From positions 2,666,001 to 2,730,000 of the forward strand of contig NZ_QWEV01000005.1 in NCBI RefSeq assembly GCF_003858395.1: a DNA stretch of 64,000 nt, given 5' to 3'. The DNA is from Acidipila sp. EB88. GTDB lineage: Bacteria; Acidobacteriota; Terriglobia; Terriglobales; Acidobacteriaceae. Below, in pieces: positions 54,359-62,795 of the stretch (positions are counted from its first letter, which is position 1; every line of letters starts with the position of its first letter). Position numbers and translations under genes: made by a program. The notes beneath the pieces are model-generated. The model was not told where the DNA came from and ran no database searches. It saw nothing but the letters and a program-made list of their open reading frames with translations.

Positions 54359-54480
54359 CGGCCGATTGTCAGGCTGCAGAGTTGCAAGCCATGTAGCCCC
54401 GGGTATTCCGCCGGTACCGGCACGGTCCGCAGCCTACCGAAGCCTGAGTCTTTCGGTTTCGCTTGGCCAGGAGGCCGCGC

Positions 54481-55626
54481 TCACGGCCAGAGTGGCTCCT
54501 CGGCATCGATCCGGTGGATCAACTTGTCCGAGATCGCCGCATCGTCACTGAGGGACGGGTGGCCATCGCAGGCGCTGAAACTCAGTCCGTTGATCGGAAG
54601 AAACGTAACATGCTGGTCGCCCGCGCTGCGCTGGTGGTCAACTACCTTCTGCGCCTCGGCCTCCACCTCCCCATTTGCTACATCCGTCGCCCACACGATG
54701 ATTCGCGCGTCGTGATTGCGCGCCCGCAATTGCGCGAGAAAGCGCTCGTAGTGTGCTTCGTAGTCGGCGTGCAGTTCGTCCCGGGTCTTCCATGGTTCGC
54801 CGGGATTGAGTGCCGTGGAAAAGTCGTTGGTGCCGAGCGCGATCACGATGACCCCCGGCTTCCAGGCCGCGTCCTGGTAGGGCTGCTTGTGGTCCAGCAG
54901 CGTGTACGGGTAAGCCTCGAGCAGCGTGTCCCCCTTGAAGCCGTTGTAGTTGCGCACGACGCCCCGCCCCGAGATCGCATTGACCTGGTAGTCAGCGTTG
55001 TAGTGCGCCGCGGTCATCGCCCCGAAGGCCTGGGTGTCGTCGGTCAAGGCCCAGATCTCCTCCTGGGTGCACTGATGCCGGGGAGAGGTGTTGCCGTAGC
55101 CGACCGTGTGCGAGTCGCCGATGAACTCGATCTGGCGAGGCCGTTGTGGGACGGCCAACGCCTTTTCTCGCAATGGAATCGCGAACCCGCCGAAGTGGTT
55201 TGGCGCTGACTGGCTTTCTGTGGCCACCAGAACACTGATGGTATGTGGGCCTTCAGAGAGTCCATCGATGGCGTACTCGCCTGGCTCCGGCTTGCTCAGC
55301 GGCGGAGTCGGCTGCCCATCCACCAGGATGTGGAGAATCTCGTTGTTTGTGCCGACGCCAAAAAAGACCGCGCTGCCCTTGAACGCCGCGCGGTAGTAGG
55401 CTCCCGGCCACTGCGCGCTGTAGTCGCTCGCTGCTTTGCTCCCCGGGGCTGCCTGCTGCGTGGTGAGAACACGGCCCCCGATGAGCATGGGCAGTGGTTT
55501 GAGGGGCGGCGTCATCGCAGCCTTGTGCGCCGTTGGCACGGCTGCGAGGGCGGGAAGGGCAAGAAGCGTCGATGCGGCAAGCATGAGGTGGTGCGGTAAA
55601 CCGAGGCAGCGCGTCTGGACTGGCAT
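54481..55626 (-). CDS. Secreted SGNH/GDSL esterase (carbohydrate esterase family 2-like)
   Basis: A 381-aa exported protein with a signal peptide (HHLMLAASTLLALPALA). An N-terminal beta-sandwich of about 130 residues (WPGAYYRAAFKGSAVFFG, VDGQPTPP) is followed by the SGNH domain. The nucleophile motif is FIGDSHTVGYGN, then GRGVVRNY, GTNDFST, and the Asp-His pair in CDGHPSLSDD. This two-domain order matches CE2 acetyl-xylan/acetyl-glucan esterases such as the CE2 module of CtCel5C. It probably deacetylates plant or bacterial polysaccharides outside the cytoplasm. ATG 55626 fits a leaderless TATGCT box. Confidence 0.84.
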   Translation of the reverse strand: MPVQTRCLGLPHHLMLAASTLLALPALAAVPTAHKAAMTPPLKPLPMLIGGRVLTTQQAAPGSKAASDYSAQWPGAYYRAAFKGSAVFFGVGTNNEILHILVDGQPTPPLSKPEPGEYAIDGLSEGPHTISVLVATESQSAPNHFGGFAIPLREKALAVPQRPRQIEFIGDSHTVGYGNTSPRHQCTQEEIWALTDDTQAFGAMTAAHYNADYQVNAISGRGVVRNYNGFKGDTLLEAYPYTLLDHKQPYQDAAWKPGVIVIALGTNDFSTALNPGEPWKTRDELHADYEAHYERFLAQLRARNHDARIIVWATDVANGEVEAEAQKVVDHQRSAGDQHVTFLPINGLSFSACDGHPSLSDDAAISDKLIHRIDAEEPLWP

Positions 55627-55633
55627 GTGCTCG

Positions 55634-55639
55634 AGCATA
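55634..55639 (-). promoter_or_regulatory. -10 box of the SGNH esterase gene, leaderless spacing
   Basis: TATGCT on the minus strand, seven bases before the ATG at 55626. It overlaps the other in-frame ATG (55638), which argues against that start. Confidence 0.45.
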
Positions 55640-55824
55640 CAAAATGCGGCGGGACCTCGAAGTCACTCGCATCGCTTTCCGGGCCAAGGGTAAGCAGCTT
55701 CGGTGTATACGTGCGTCTGGACCCGTGATCCGCGGCCGTCACGCGGCCATGGCCGGTAAGTCCACACGCCATAGCTTGCTGGTGCCTCTCTCCGGAGAAC
55801 GCCTCCTTCCCGTTCAGCAGCAAA

Positions 55825-55896
55825 TTGCGACCATTCAAGTCGCAATCTTGCCGGCCACTGTTTTTGAGCTTCTTCTAAACAGCGACCATTCTAGTC
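55825..55896 (+). promoter_or_regulatory. Twin 15-bp operator-like repeat and promoter of rpsD
   Basis: GCGACCATTCAAGTC (55828-55842) and GCGACCATTCTAGTC (55882-55896) are direct repeats with one mismatch, 54 bases apart. Each contains GAC-N7-GTC; the first extends to ATTGCGAC/GTCGCAAT. TTGAGC (55864-55869) with a 17-base spacer to CATTCT (55887-55892) is a candidate promoter whose -10 lies inside the second repeat. The predicted leader is about 60 bases. Confidence 0.55.
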
Positions 55897-55961
55897 TGTG
55901 TTTGTTGCGGCGCCTGATCAAGGGTGCTGCCGTGCGGACACAGCAACAAGGCGGAGGAATC

Positions 55962-56585
55962 GTGGCGAATCGTACCAAGTTCAAGATGCAGCGTGCGCTG
56001 GGCATGGAGCTGCCCGGGTTGGGCAAGGAAGGCGCACTGGAGAAGCGGAACTATCCACCCGGTCAGCATGGCCGCAGCAGCCGCAAAAAGCTGTCGGAGT
56101 TCGGCGTGCAGCTGCGCGAGAAGCAGAAGCTGCTGTTTCACTATGGCCTGCGCGAGGAGCAGTTGCGCCGGTTTGTGCGCATGGCCAAGACGGGCAGCGA
56201 TGCCGGCAGCTGGATCCAGGCCCTGCTCAGTTCGCTGGAACGCCGGCTCGACAATGTGGTGTTCCGGCTGGGCTTCGCGCGGAGCATGGCTGCGGCGAAG
56301 CAGCTGGTCTCGCACCGCCACGTGACGCTCAACGGCCGGCTAGTCAACATCGGCAGCGTGGTGGTACGGCCGGGCGATGTGGTGGCATTGACGGCGTTTG
56401 CCGCGGGCGAGATGACTGAGAATGCCCGTAGCCGGCCCCGTCTAAACCTGCCGCACTTCCTACGGTTTGTGGACGAGGGCGTCAACACCCAAGGCCAGCT
56501 GGTGGGTATGCCGGGCGTTGGCGATGTTCCGTTCGAGTTCAACGCGAACCAGGTGGCGGAGTACTACGCCAAGCGAGGGGTGTGA
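55962..56585 (+). CDS. rpsD: 30S ribosomal protein S4, cysteine-free form
   Basis: A 207-aa S4 protein. YPPGQHG, the FGVQLREKQKLLFHYG segment and the S4 RNA-binding domain (RLDNVVFRLGF...AKQLVSHRHVTLNGRLVNIGS) are clear. The N-terminus lacks the zinc-binding cysteines found in many S4 proteins, and the C-terminal part after about residue 145 is divergent. GGAGG with a three-base spacer precedes the GTG start. It is not near rpsM-rpsK-rpoA, so it may be a second, zinc-independent S4. A twin repeat lies upstream and a small unknown gene follows. Confidence 0.92.
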   Translation: MANRTKFKMQRALGMELPGLGKEGALEKRNYPPGQHGRSSRKKLSEFGVQLREKQKLLFHYGLREEQLRRFVRMAKTGSDAGSWIQALLSSLERRLDNVVFRLGFARSMAAAKQLVSHRHVTLNGRLVNIGSVVVRPGDVVALTAFAAGEMTENARSRPRLNLPHFLRFVDEGVNTQGQLVGMPGVGDVPFEFNANQVAEYYAKRGV

Positions 56586-56587
56586 CG

Positions 56588-56818
56588 ATGGCATGCGAAA
56601 ACGAGCGCGATGGAAACCTGGTGCTGGCACGGGAACAGGGTCTCGGGGAGATCTCGATCTGCACCTGCGGCGTGCTGCAGATGACGCTGGGCGCGGTGAC
56701 CCTGCGGCTGGCGCCCGAGGCCTTCGTGCAGATGCTGCGCATGTGCATGGAGGCGGCGCACTCCCCGCTGGTGCGCCCCGCGCCCGTACCGGTTGGCGGG
56801 GAGTCGTCCGTGCACTGA
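56588..56818 (+). CDS. Small hypothetical protein downstream of rpsD
   Basis: A 76-aa soluble protein beginning three bases after the rpsD stop, with GAGG of the rpsD end as ribosome site. The core reads LGEISICTCGVLQMTLGAVTLRLAPEAFVQML: a CxC pair in a short beta hairpin followed by a helix. I do not recognise the family. Close spacing suggests co-expression with rpsD. Confidence 0.6.
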   Translation: MACENERDGNLVLAREQGLGEISICTCGVLQMTLGAVTLRLAPEAFVQMLRMCMEAAHSPLVRPAPVPVGGESSVH

Positions 56819-56923
56819 GCGTGGGGCGGCGAGTCTGGTTCCGAGGGATGGCACTCTTTGGTCACCGGAGGAATGAGGAAGAAAGTGGGCGGCGCACCGG
56901 CCATTCGATAGTCTTCCCGAGAC

Positions 56924-58204
56924 ATGTTTCCCACTTCTTGCAATGCCTTTTCGTTCCCGGCAGCAGTGCTCCTGTGCCTTGCTTCGGCACCGTCACTGCG
57001 TGCGCAGTGGATCCCCGACACCCCGCCTGCCACGCTGGGCGTGGTGACCCTCGCCGGCACGCCGGAGCATTTCCAGGTGGAGGGAAAGGATGTTCTGTGC
57101 GGCGCGCGGACGACCACGGTGCGGGTGGGCGAGCATCTGCTGCAACCGGTAGCCGGCTGCACCCAGATGCTGCTCGGGCAGGACGTCAAGATCTTTGGAA
57201 AGTCTCGCAAACACGGGCAGGAGATCGAGGCAGCCGCGATTGAAGTCGATTACGCGCGGCAACAAAGGGTGTCCGGGCTGGCTATTATCGACGCACTGCC
57301 GGCGGATGCGCACAGCAACTGGACCTTTCGCGCTGATGGCTACCGTATTCGGGTGACCCCCGCCACGCGGTGCAGCTTCGACGGGCCACTTGCCGGCCCG
57401 GACGGCATGCGCACCAACGTCTGGGTTGAGTACTCCGGCCGGCAGGAGCGGGATGGGACCGTCGTCGCGGATACAGCCGACTTCGTGCCGAACACCGTGG
57501 AGCCGCTCGAAGCGAAGATCCGGGCCAAGTGGACTTTTGATCCAGCTGCCACGACCGAGGAGAATCGACAGAACTACCTGAGCAAGTCACTGGTCGGACT
57601 GAATGCAAAACGCATCCCCGCCTATGGGGACGCAGCAATGCAGGCGCGGGTCGCGGCCTTGGGCGCCAGGCTCATCCCCGCGTACCAGCAGGCGCTGCCC
57701 GAAAGCGATCCGACCAAGATCCACTTCCTCTTCCAGGTGGTGGATGAGCGGGATGTCCGGGATGCCATGACACTGCCGAACGGGATCATCCTTGTGCCGT
57801 ACCAGGTGGTGGCCCGGCTCAGGAGCGACGCGCAGCTGGCAGCGGTGCTCGCCGACAATATCGCCGGCGCACTCGAGAAGCAGACTTTGCGGCAGATCCC
57901 AGCCGCACCTGGGATCGTAGCTTCGCGGGCGACACTCACGGCCGCTGGCGTTTTCATTCCCCTTATCGGTCTGGCTGCTTCCGCGGACCACGGCATCTCT
58001 GCTGCCGCAGTCCGTCACGCGGAGGAGCAGCGGGGCCGTGTGAGCCTTGCCCTAATGCGTGATGCCGGGTTCGACGCCACCGAAGCGCCCGTGGCTTGGT
58101 GGCTGCTCGCCTCGCCCAAAGACAAAGACGTGCAGCAGATTGCGATGCCCGGCCGTGCGCGCTACCTGTACCAGGAGCTGGCCGCCACGTGGCCGCCGGC
58201 TTGA
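56924..58204 (+). CDS. Secreted M48-like protein without the HExxH active site
   Basis: A 426-aa exported protein with a signal peptide (FSFPAAVLLCLASAPSLRAQ). Residues about 20-200 form a beta-rich region (VTLAGTPEHF, GQDVKIFGKS) like a DUF5666/OB-like repeat. From about 210 it follows the M48 peptidase pattern: VGLNAKRIPAYGD, IHFLFQVVDERDVRDAMTLPNGIILVPYQVVARLRSDAQLAAVLA in overlapping blocks. Where HExxH is expected it reads DNIAG (311-315), so all three zinc or catalytic residues are gone. It is probably a non-peptidase periplasmic protein. Confidence 0.72.
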   Translation: MFPTSCNAFSFPAAVLLCLASAPSLRAQWIPDTPPATLGVVTLAGTPEHFQVEGKDVLCGARTTTVRVGEHLLQPVAGCTQMLLGQDVKIFGKSRKHGQEIEAAAIEVDYARQQRVSGLAIIDALPADAHSNWTFRADGYRIRVTPATRCSFDGPLAGPDGMRTNVWVEYSGRQERDGTVVADTADFVPNTVEPLEAKIRAKWTFDPAATTEENRQNYLSKSLVGLNAKRIPAYGDAAMQARVAALGARLIPAYQQALPESDPTKIHFLFQVVDERDVRDAMTLPNGIILVPYQVVARLRSDAQLAAVLADNIAGALEKQTLRQIPAAPGIVASRATLTAAGVFIPLIGLAASADHGISAAAVRHAEEQRGRVSLALMRDAGFDATEAPVAWWLLASPKDKDVQQIAMPGRARYLYQELAATWPPA

Positions 58205-58227
58205 GGTTCATGTCCACCGGTGCCTGC

Positions 58228-58233
58228 TACACT
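58228..58233 (+). promoter_or_regulatory. -10 box of coaD, leaderless spacing
   Basis: TGC-TACACT (an extended -10 form), seven bases before the GTG at 58241. No Shine-Dalgarno lies in between. Confidence 0.5.
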
Positions 58234-58240
58234 CAACGCC

Positions 58241-58741
58241 GTGCATACAGTCACCGCGATCTATCCCGGGTCCTTCGACCCGGTCACAAATGGGCACCTG
58301 GACCTGGTCACCCGGGGAGCGAAGCTGTTTGATCACCTGATCGTAGCGGTGCTGCGCAATTCGGCCAAGAACCCGCTGTTTTCCGTCGCGGAGCGGGTGG
58401 AGATGCTGCGGGAAGGCACGGGCGGCCTCGGCAATGTCGAGGTGGCCACCTTTGAGGGGCTGCTGGTGGATTTTGCACGGGAGCGGGGCGCGCACGCGGT
58501 ACTGCGCGGGATCCGGGCGATCTCGGACTACGAGTACGAACTGCAGATGGCGCACATGAACCGGCGGCTCAACCCGGACGTGGAGACGATCTTCCTGATG
58601 CCGGATGCGCAGTACTCGTATGTGAGTTCGCGGCTGGTGAAGGAAGTGTTTCGCGCCGGCGGGTCGGTTGCAGGGCTGGTGCCGCAGATGGTGATCGAAC
58701 GTTTGCAGCGCCGGGCCGAGCTGGGCGACTCGCCGGCCTAG
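58241..58741 (+). CDS. coaD: Phosphopantetheine adenylyltransferase CoaD
   Basis: Cytosolic enzyme forming dephospho-CoA from 4'-phosphopantetheine and ATP. The nucleotidyltransferase motif YPGSFDPVTNGH is at about residues 8-19, with RGIRAISDYEYELQMAHMNRRL and the second ATP-site motif YSYVSSRLVKE. GTG 58241 gives 166 aa, the standard size; a GTG seven codons upstream overlaps the -10 box. Probably leaderless. Confidence 0.95.
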   Translation: MHTVTAIYPGSFDPVTNGHLDLVTRGAKLFDHLIVAVLRNSAKNPLFSVAERVEMLREGTGGLGNVEVATFEGLLVDFARERGAHAVLRGIRAISDYEYELQMAHMNRRLNPDVETIFLMPDAQYSYVSSRLVKEVFRAGGSVAGLVPQMVIERLQRRAELGDSPA

Positions 58742-58754
58742 TTCCTGGCCCGGA

Positions 58755-59003
58755 ATGGTGGAAGCCGGAGGGTTCGTGCCTGGCCACAATACAGATGGAA
58801 TCGAACGTGAACTTCTGGCCCAGGCAGCCCGGCTCTGGCCGCATCGCGAGCACGAGGCCGCCGGACCCTGTGGTCTGCTTTGCCGCATGGGACTTCATCG
58901 CTGGCGCCGGCTCGACCTTGCTGCACTTGCGCCTGGCAGGGATATCGCTCACTGCTTCTGGTGTGCCAAGGTGAAAATTGACGGCGGGATTTACGAACCC
59001 TAG
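58755..59003 (+). CDS. Small hypothetical protein with C-x22-C-x2-C pattern
   Basis: An 82-aa frame 13 bases after coaD. The C-terminal 45 residues look conserved-protein-like: CGLLCRMGLHRWRRLD, then DIAHCFWCAKVKIDG. The Cys and His spacing suggests a small zinc ribbon. The first 35 residues look less protein-like, so the true start may be internal or GTG 58758. Function unknown; it may be co-transcribed with coaD. Confidence 0.5.
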   Translation: MVEAGGFVPGHNTDGIERELLAQAARLWPHREHEAAGPCGLLCRMGLHRWRRLDLAALAPGRDIAHCFWCAKVKIDGGIYEP

Positions 59004-59094
59004 CAAGGGATGGGATCCGTTTGTTGCAGAGCCAGCGACGTGGTTGGATGTTCTCGGGGCCAGGCGCGAGCAACCTGACGCGTCAAAGCGCCGC

Positions 59095-60324
59095 TTATGC
59101 CGGCTCTTTGATCTCGGTGCCACGCACCTTGAGGAAGTTCAGCGCCGGCGTGGTGCACATGGTGGTCACAAGCGCCATGACGACCAGCATGGTGAACAGC
59201 GTGGGGGTGAATGCGCCGACGTTGTAGGCGATGTTGAGCACCACCAGTTCCACCAGGCCGCGGGTGTTGAGCAGGGCGCCAAGCGCCAGGGCCGCGCGCC
59301 AGTTCTGCCCGGACCAACGGGCGGCCAGCACCGCGCCACCCACCTTGCCGAAGATCGCAGCCAGCAGCACAACGCCCGCCCACAGCCACGTGGTGCTGTC
59401 GTTGAGCAGGTCAAGCCGCGTACGCAGGCCGGTCAGCGCGAAGAACAGGGGCAACAGCAGCACCGAGGTGAGCATGTCCACGCGTGCGCGGATGGCCTGC
59501 TGCCACTGTTCCACCCGCGGAAAGCAGACACCAGCGATGAACGCGCCGAACAGGGGATGGACGCCGGCCCAGTCAGTGACCGCGGCCGAGGCGAACAGGA
59601 AGACCAGGGCCATGCCGAGCAGGTCGATCGAGAGCTCGGGGTTGTTGCGGCGCTTCACGATGCGGGTGGCCAGCGGGCGCATTACCCCGAGCATGAAGAC
59701 CAGATAAGCGATGAGCATACCGAAGTGCAGGGCGAGCACACCCGGAGTGCCATGGACGTCGACCAGGGTCAGGGCTACGGCCAGCAGCAGCCACGCCACC
59801 ACGTCATCGACCGCGGCGCAGAGAATGGCGGTGGTGCCCAGGGGCGAGCCCATCAGGTTGCGCTCTTCAAGAATGCGCGCCAGCACCGGGAATGCCGTAA
59901 TGCTCATGCTGATGCCCAGGAACATCACGAACGGAACAGAGCCGATGCCGTGCGGCGCAAACCGCTCCCGCAGCGAGTGAGCCAGCAGGATCGCGGCCAG
60001 GAAAGGTACCACGATGCTGGTGCCGCTGGCGGCCAGGGCCGTGAACCGCTGTTGGCGCAGCTGGCGATCATCGAGCTCCATGCCGACGATGAACAGGAAC
60101 AGGATGAGTCCGACGGTGGAAAGCTCTTCCATGGCGCCAAGGGAGGCTTTTGGAAAAAGGTGCTGGCTGAAGGTGGGTGCAAAGCGCCCCAGCACCGATG
60201 GGCCCAGCAGGATGCCGCCCACGATCTCGCCGATGACCCGCGCCTGCCCCAGCCGGCGCGCGATCCAGGCGCAGACCAGCGTGACAAGAATCACAACCGG
60301 GATTTGCAGCAGCAGCAGGTTCAA
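59095..60324 (-). CDS. CPA2-family cation/proton antiporter
   Basis: A polytopic 409-aa transporter with about twelve helices. Family marks: ARVIGEIVGGILLGPSVLG near the N-terminus, GLILFLFIVGMELD, the ion-site region ILCAAVDDVVAW, HPLFGAFIAGVCFP and GALLNTRGLVELVVL. No C-terminal RCK/TrkA domain is present. It starts at TTG 60324, and its first 257 bases are also covered by the trmJ frame. Ion specificity (Na+ or K+ against H+) cannot be read from sequence. Confidence 0.88.
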   Translation of the reverse strand: MNLLLLQIPVVILVTLVCAWIARRLGQARVIGEIVGGILLGPSVLGRFAPTFSQHLFPKASLGAMEELSTVGLILFLFIVGMELDDRQLRQQRFTALAASGTSIVVPFLAAILLAHSLRERFAPHGIGSVPFVMFLGISMSITAFPVLARILEERNLMGSPLGTTAILCAAVDDVVAWLLLAVALTLVDVHGTPGVLALHFGMLIAYLVFMLGVMRPLATRIVKRRNNPELSIDLLGMALVFLFASAAVTDWAGVHPLFGAFIAGVCFPRVEQWQQAIRARVDMLTSVLLLPLFFALTGLRTRLDLLNDSTTWLWAGVVLLAAIFGKVGGAVLAARWSGQNWRAALALGALLNTRGLVELVVLNIAYNVGAFTPTLFTMLVVMALVTTMCTTPALNFLKVRGTEIKEPA

Positions 60325-61288
60325 TCGGGTCTCGCAACGGGCGGATGTGGGATTTCGCGTTCCTTCTTATGTACCACGGAGGTGGGAGCCGGTCGCGCCC
60401 GGGAAGCTTATTCAGCGGCGATTCCGGAGGAATCGGGGCAGTGGTTTGTGTCTCGCCGCCGCGTAATTTCCAGAGCATCTGGCGCAAGAAGCCGGTAAAC
60501 AGCCCGGCATCGCGGTCGGCCAGGCGGAGCCGGCGCAGCAGGGTGCGCAATTGGCGGGTGCGTGCGGGTGAGCCCATGCCGGGGTACTGGCTGAGCACGA
60601 GTGCCTGCTCCAGCAGGGTAGTCAGCCGCTCCACCGACTCCGCCGCGGCCGGCGCACCGGGGTTGCTGTCGCGGGGAAAGTTCTGCGGCAGCTCCCAGGG
60701 TGGCTGTGGCTTGTGCACGGGTTCGAGCGGCGTGGCCTGCGGCGGATCGAGGCGGGCCAGCTCGTAGAGGCACAGCGCGGCGGCCTGGCCGAGGTTCATG
60801 GAGGGGTGCTCGTCCCGGGTAGGAATGCGGACCAGCAGGTGGCAGTGGCTCATGTCGTCGTTGGACAGGCCGAACTTCTCAGAGCCGAACAGCAGGGCGA
60901 CTTTCTGACCGCTGTCGAGCGCAGCACGCATGCGGGCGGCGCCGACCTCGAGCCGTTCCAGCGGCTGCAGCCAGGGCTTGTCGGAGGCAGCGCCGCTGGT
61001 TCCGACGACGAACTGGGCGTCTTCCACCGACTCGGCGGTGGTGGCGAACTCGCGGGCATTGCGCAGCAGGGCCGCGGAGGGCCCGACCGCCGATGACGCC
61101 GAGCGGAAGTCCTTGTAGAAGATGTGAGCCACCCGGAGGTCCATGGCTCCGAAGTTGCTCATGGCTCGGGCCACTGCCCCAATGTTGAGGGTGTTGCGGG
61201 GCGAGACGAGTACGACCGAGAGGCGGTCGAGCGACCGGGTGTCCAGGGGCTGGGGGTCAGAAGGAGTCGGATTGGTGTCGTCTGGCAA
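60068..61288 (-). CDS. trmJ: tRNA/rRNA methyltransferase TrmJ (SpoU family) with run-on C-terminus
   Basis: SPOUT-fold 2'-O-ribose methyltransferase. The conserved blocks are VVLVSPRNTLNIGAVARAMSNFG (motif 1), LLFGSEKFGLSNDD (motif 2) and PSMNLGQAAALCLYEL (motif 3), followed by a helical RTRQLRTLLRRL region typical of TrmJ. The start TTG 61288 is preceded at six bases by TACACT. The protein domain should end near 60350, but no stop occurs until 60068, so the last 85 residues run out of frame through the antiporter start and are Arg/His/Pro-rich. Either the overlap is real or a stop has been lost. Confidence 0.85.
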   Translation of the reverse strand: MPDDTNPTPSDPQPLDTRSLDRLSVVLVSPRNTLNIGAVARAMSNFGAMDLRVAHIFYKDFRSASSAVGPSAALLRNAREFATTAESVEDAQFVVGTSGAASDKPWLQPLERLEVGAARMRAALDSGQKVALLFGSEKFGLSNDDMSHCHLLVRIPTRDEHPSMNLGQAAALCLYELARLDPPQATPLEPVHKPQPPWELPQNFPRDSNPGAPAAAESVERLTTLLEQALVLSQYPGMGSPARTRQLRTLLRRLRLADRDAGLFTGFLRQMLWKLRGGETQTTAPIPPESPLNKLPGRDRLPPPWYIRRNAKSHIRPLRDPIEPAAAANPGCDSCHAGLRLDRAPAGAGAGHRRDRGRHPAGPIGAGALCTHLQPAPFSKSLPWRHGRAFHRRTHPVPVHRRHGAR

Positions 61289-61294
61289 GGCTTT

Positions 61295-61300
61295 AGTGTA
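61295..61300 (-). promoter_or_regulatory. -10 box of trmJ, leaderless spacing
   Basis: TACACT on the minus strand, six bases before the TTG start at 61288. Same hexamer as at coaD. Confidence 0.42.
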
Positions 61301-61463
61301 GCGTGCAGCGCCGGCGCGCCGGCTTCTGCTGCTGCCGGCAACATGGGCGTGGCGTCGTCTCCCGCTGCTGGCAGCAGGGGAGGGATGCTGTGCGCACTTT
61401 GAAGAAGTGCAAAAACGAGATCGAAATACCGGCATCCTAGGCAGGGAAAGGAAGCACACGTTT

Positions 61464-62618
61464 ATGTCGCTGCACGATCTGCTCACCCAGACTCCCCAAC
61501 CACACCAGGACGGTAAAGGCGCTGACGATCCGGGGCCGCGCAACGTGGAGCGCGATCGCCAGAACCCGGACGTGCTGCGGCCGCCATCGACTGATCACGG
61601 CACGATTCCGAACCTGCGCTTCTCGTTCTCGGACGCGCACAACCGGCTGGAAAAGGGCGGGTGGGCGCGCGAGGTTACGGTGCGCGAGCTGCCGGTGGCC
61701 AAGACGCTGGCAGGGGTAAACATGCGGCTCGAGCCCGGAGCCATCCGCGAGATGCACTGGCACAAGGAAGCAGAGTGGGCCTATATGCTGGTCGGCTCGG
61801 CGCGCATCACCACGGTTGACCAGAATGGACAGAACTTTGCCGATGACGTGGCAGTCGGCGACCTGTGGTTTTTCCCTTCGGGCATTCCGCACTCAATCCA
61901 GGCGCTGGGGGATGGCTGCGAGTTTCTGCTGGTTTTCGATGATGGGGAGTTCTCGGAGAACAGCACCTTTCTGATCACGGACTGGTTCGCACACACGCCG
62001 AAAGAGGTGCTCGCGGCCAACTTCGGGGTGGCCGCGAGCGAATTCGAGAAGATTCCGGCGAAGGAGCTGTATATCTTTCCAGGCAAAGTGCCGGGTGCGC
62101 TTGCGACGCAGCAGGTGGAGTCTCCGCAGGGGCCTTCGCCGATGCAGTTCAGCCACAGGATGCTCGCGCAGGCACCGATCAGGACGCCGGGTGGCACCGT
62201 GCGGGTAACCGATTCGCAGAACTTTCCCGTAGCGACCACAGTTGCGGCGGCGCTGGTGGAGCTCGAGCCGGGTGCGATCCGGGAGATGCACTGGCACCCT
62301 ACCAACGACGAGTGGCAGTACTATATCCAGGGCCAAGCGCGGATGACGGTCTTCGCGGCGGGCGGCAAGGCCCGCACCTTCAACTACCAGGCCGGGGACG
62401 TGGGTTATGTGCCGTTCGCGATGGGCCACTACATCCAGAACATCGGCGACACCCCGGTGCGCTTCCTGGAACTGTTTCGCTCGGCTCGCTATGCCGATGT
62501 GTCACTGAAGCAGTGGATGGCGCTGACGCCGCCCGAACTGGTGCAGGCGCACCTGCACCTGGGTGACGCGGCTTTGGCTGCACTGGTCAAGGAGAAGAAG
62601 CCGGTGTTTCGCGCGTAG
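61464..62618 (+). CDS. oxdC: Bicupin oxalate decarboxylase
   Basis: Mn-dependent bicupin of 384 aa converting oxalate to formate and CO2, consuming a proton. Each cupin has the metal-site motif [11 protein letters not shown]: His98/His100 in domain 1 and His276/His278 in domain 2. The flexible lid of domain 1 reads SENST (164-168), the sequence linked to decarboxylase rather than oxidase activity in Bacillus OxdC. No signal peptide is visible. GGAAAGGAAG precedes the ATG. It likely serves acid tolerance or oxalate use. Confidence 0.91.
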   Translation: MSLHDLLTQTPQPHQDGKGADDPGPRNVERDRQNPDVLRPPSTDHGTIPNLRFSFSDAHNRLEKGGWAREVTVRELPVAKTLAGVNMRLEPGAIREMHWHKEAEWAYMLVGSARITTVDQNGQNFADDVAVGDLWFFPSGIPHSIQALGDGCEFLLVFDDGEFSENSTFLITDWFAHTPKEVLAANFGVAASEFEKIPAKELYIFPGKVPGALATQQVESPQGPSPMQFSHRMLAQAPIRTPGGTVRVTDSQNFPVATTVAAALVELEPGAIREMHWHPTNDEWQYYIQGQARMTVFAAGGKARTFNYQAGDVGYVPFAMGHYIQNIGDTPVRFLELFRSARYADVSLKQWMALTPPELVQAHLHLGDAALAALVKEKKPVFRA

Positions 62619-62795
62619 CGGGATGCCTGCGAGTGACGAGGCGCGCGGCAGGCGTTCAGAAGCAGTCGAGATCGCGCGTCTACAGGGTGCGTGGCGGTAT
62701 TGAGGAACTTACCTCGGTTGATTTCCGCCGGCGACCCGGCAGCGAAATCTCGCAAGGACTACACGCGACGGGTGAAATCTGAAAAACTAGGCGGT

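Noticed and set aside
58978-60498. 506-codon + strand frame rich in Gln, Glu, His and Arg
   Set aside because: Antisense to the antiporter gene; composition is that expected from reverse-reading a membrane protein gene.
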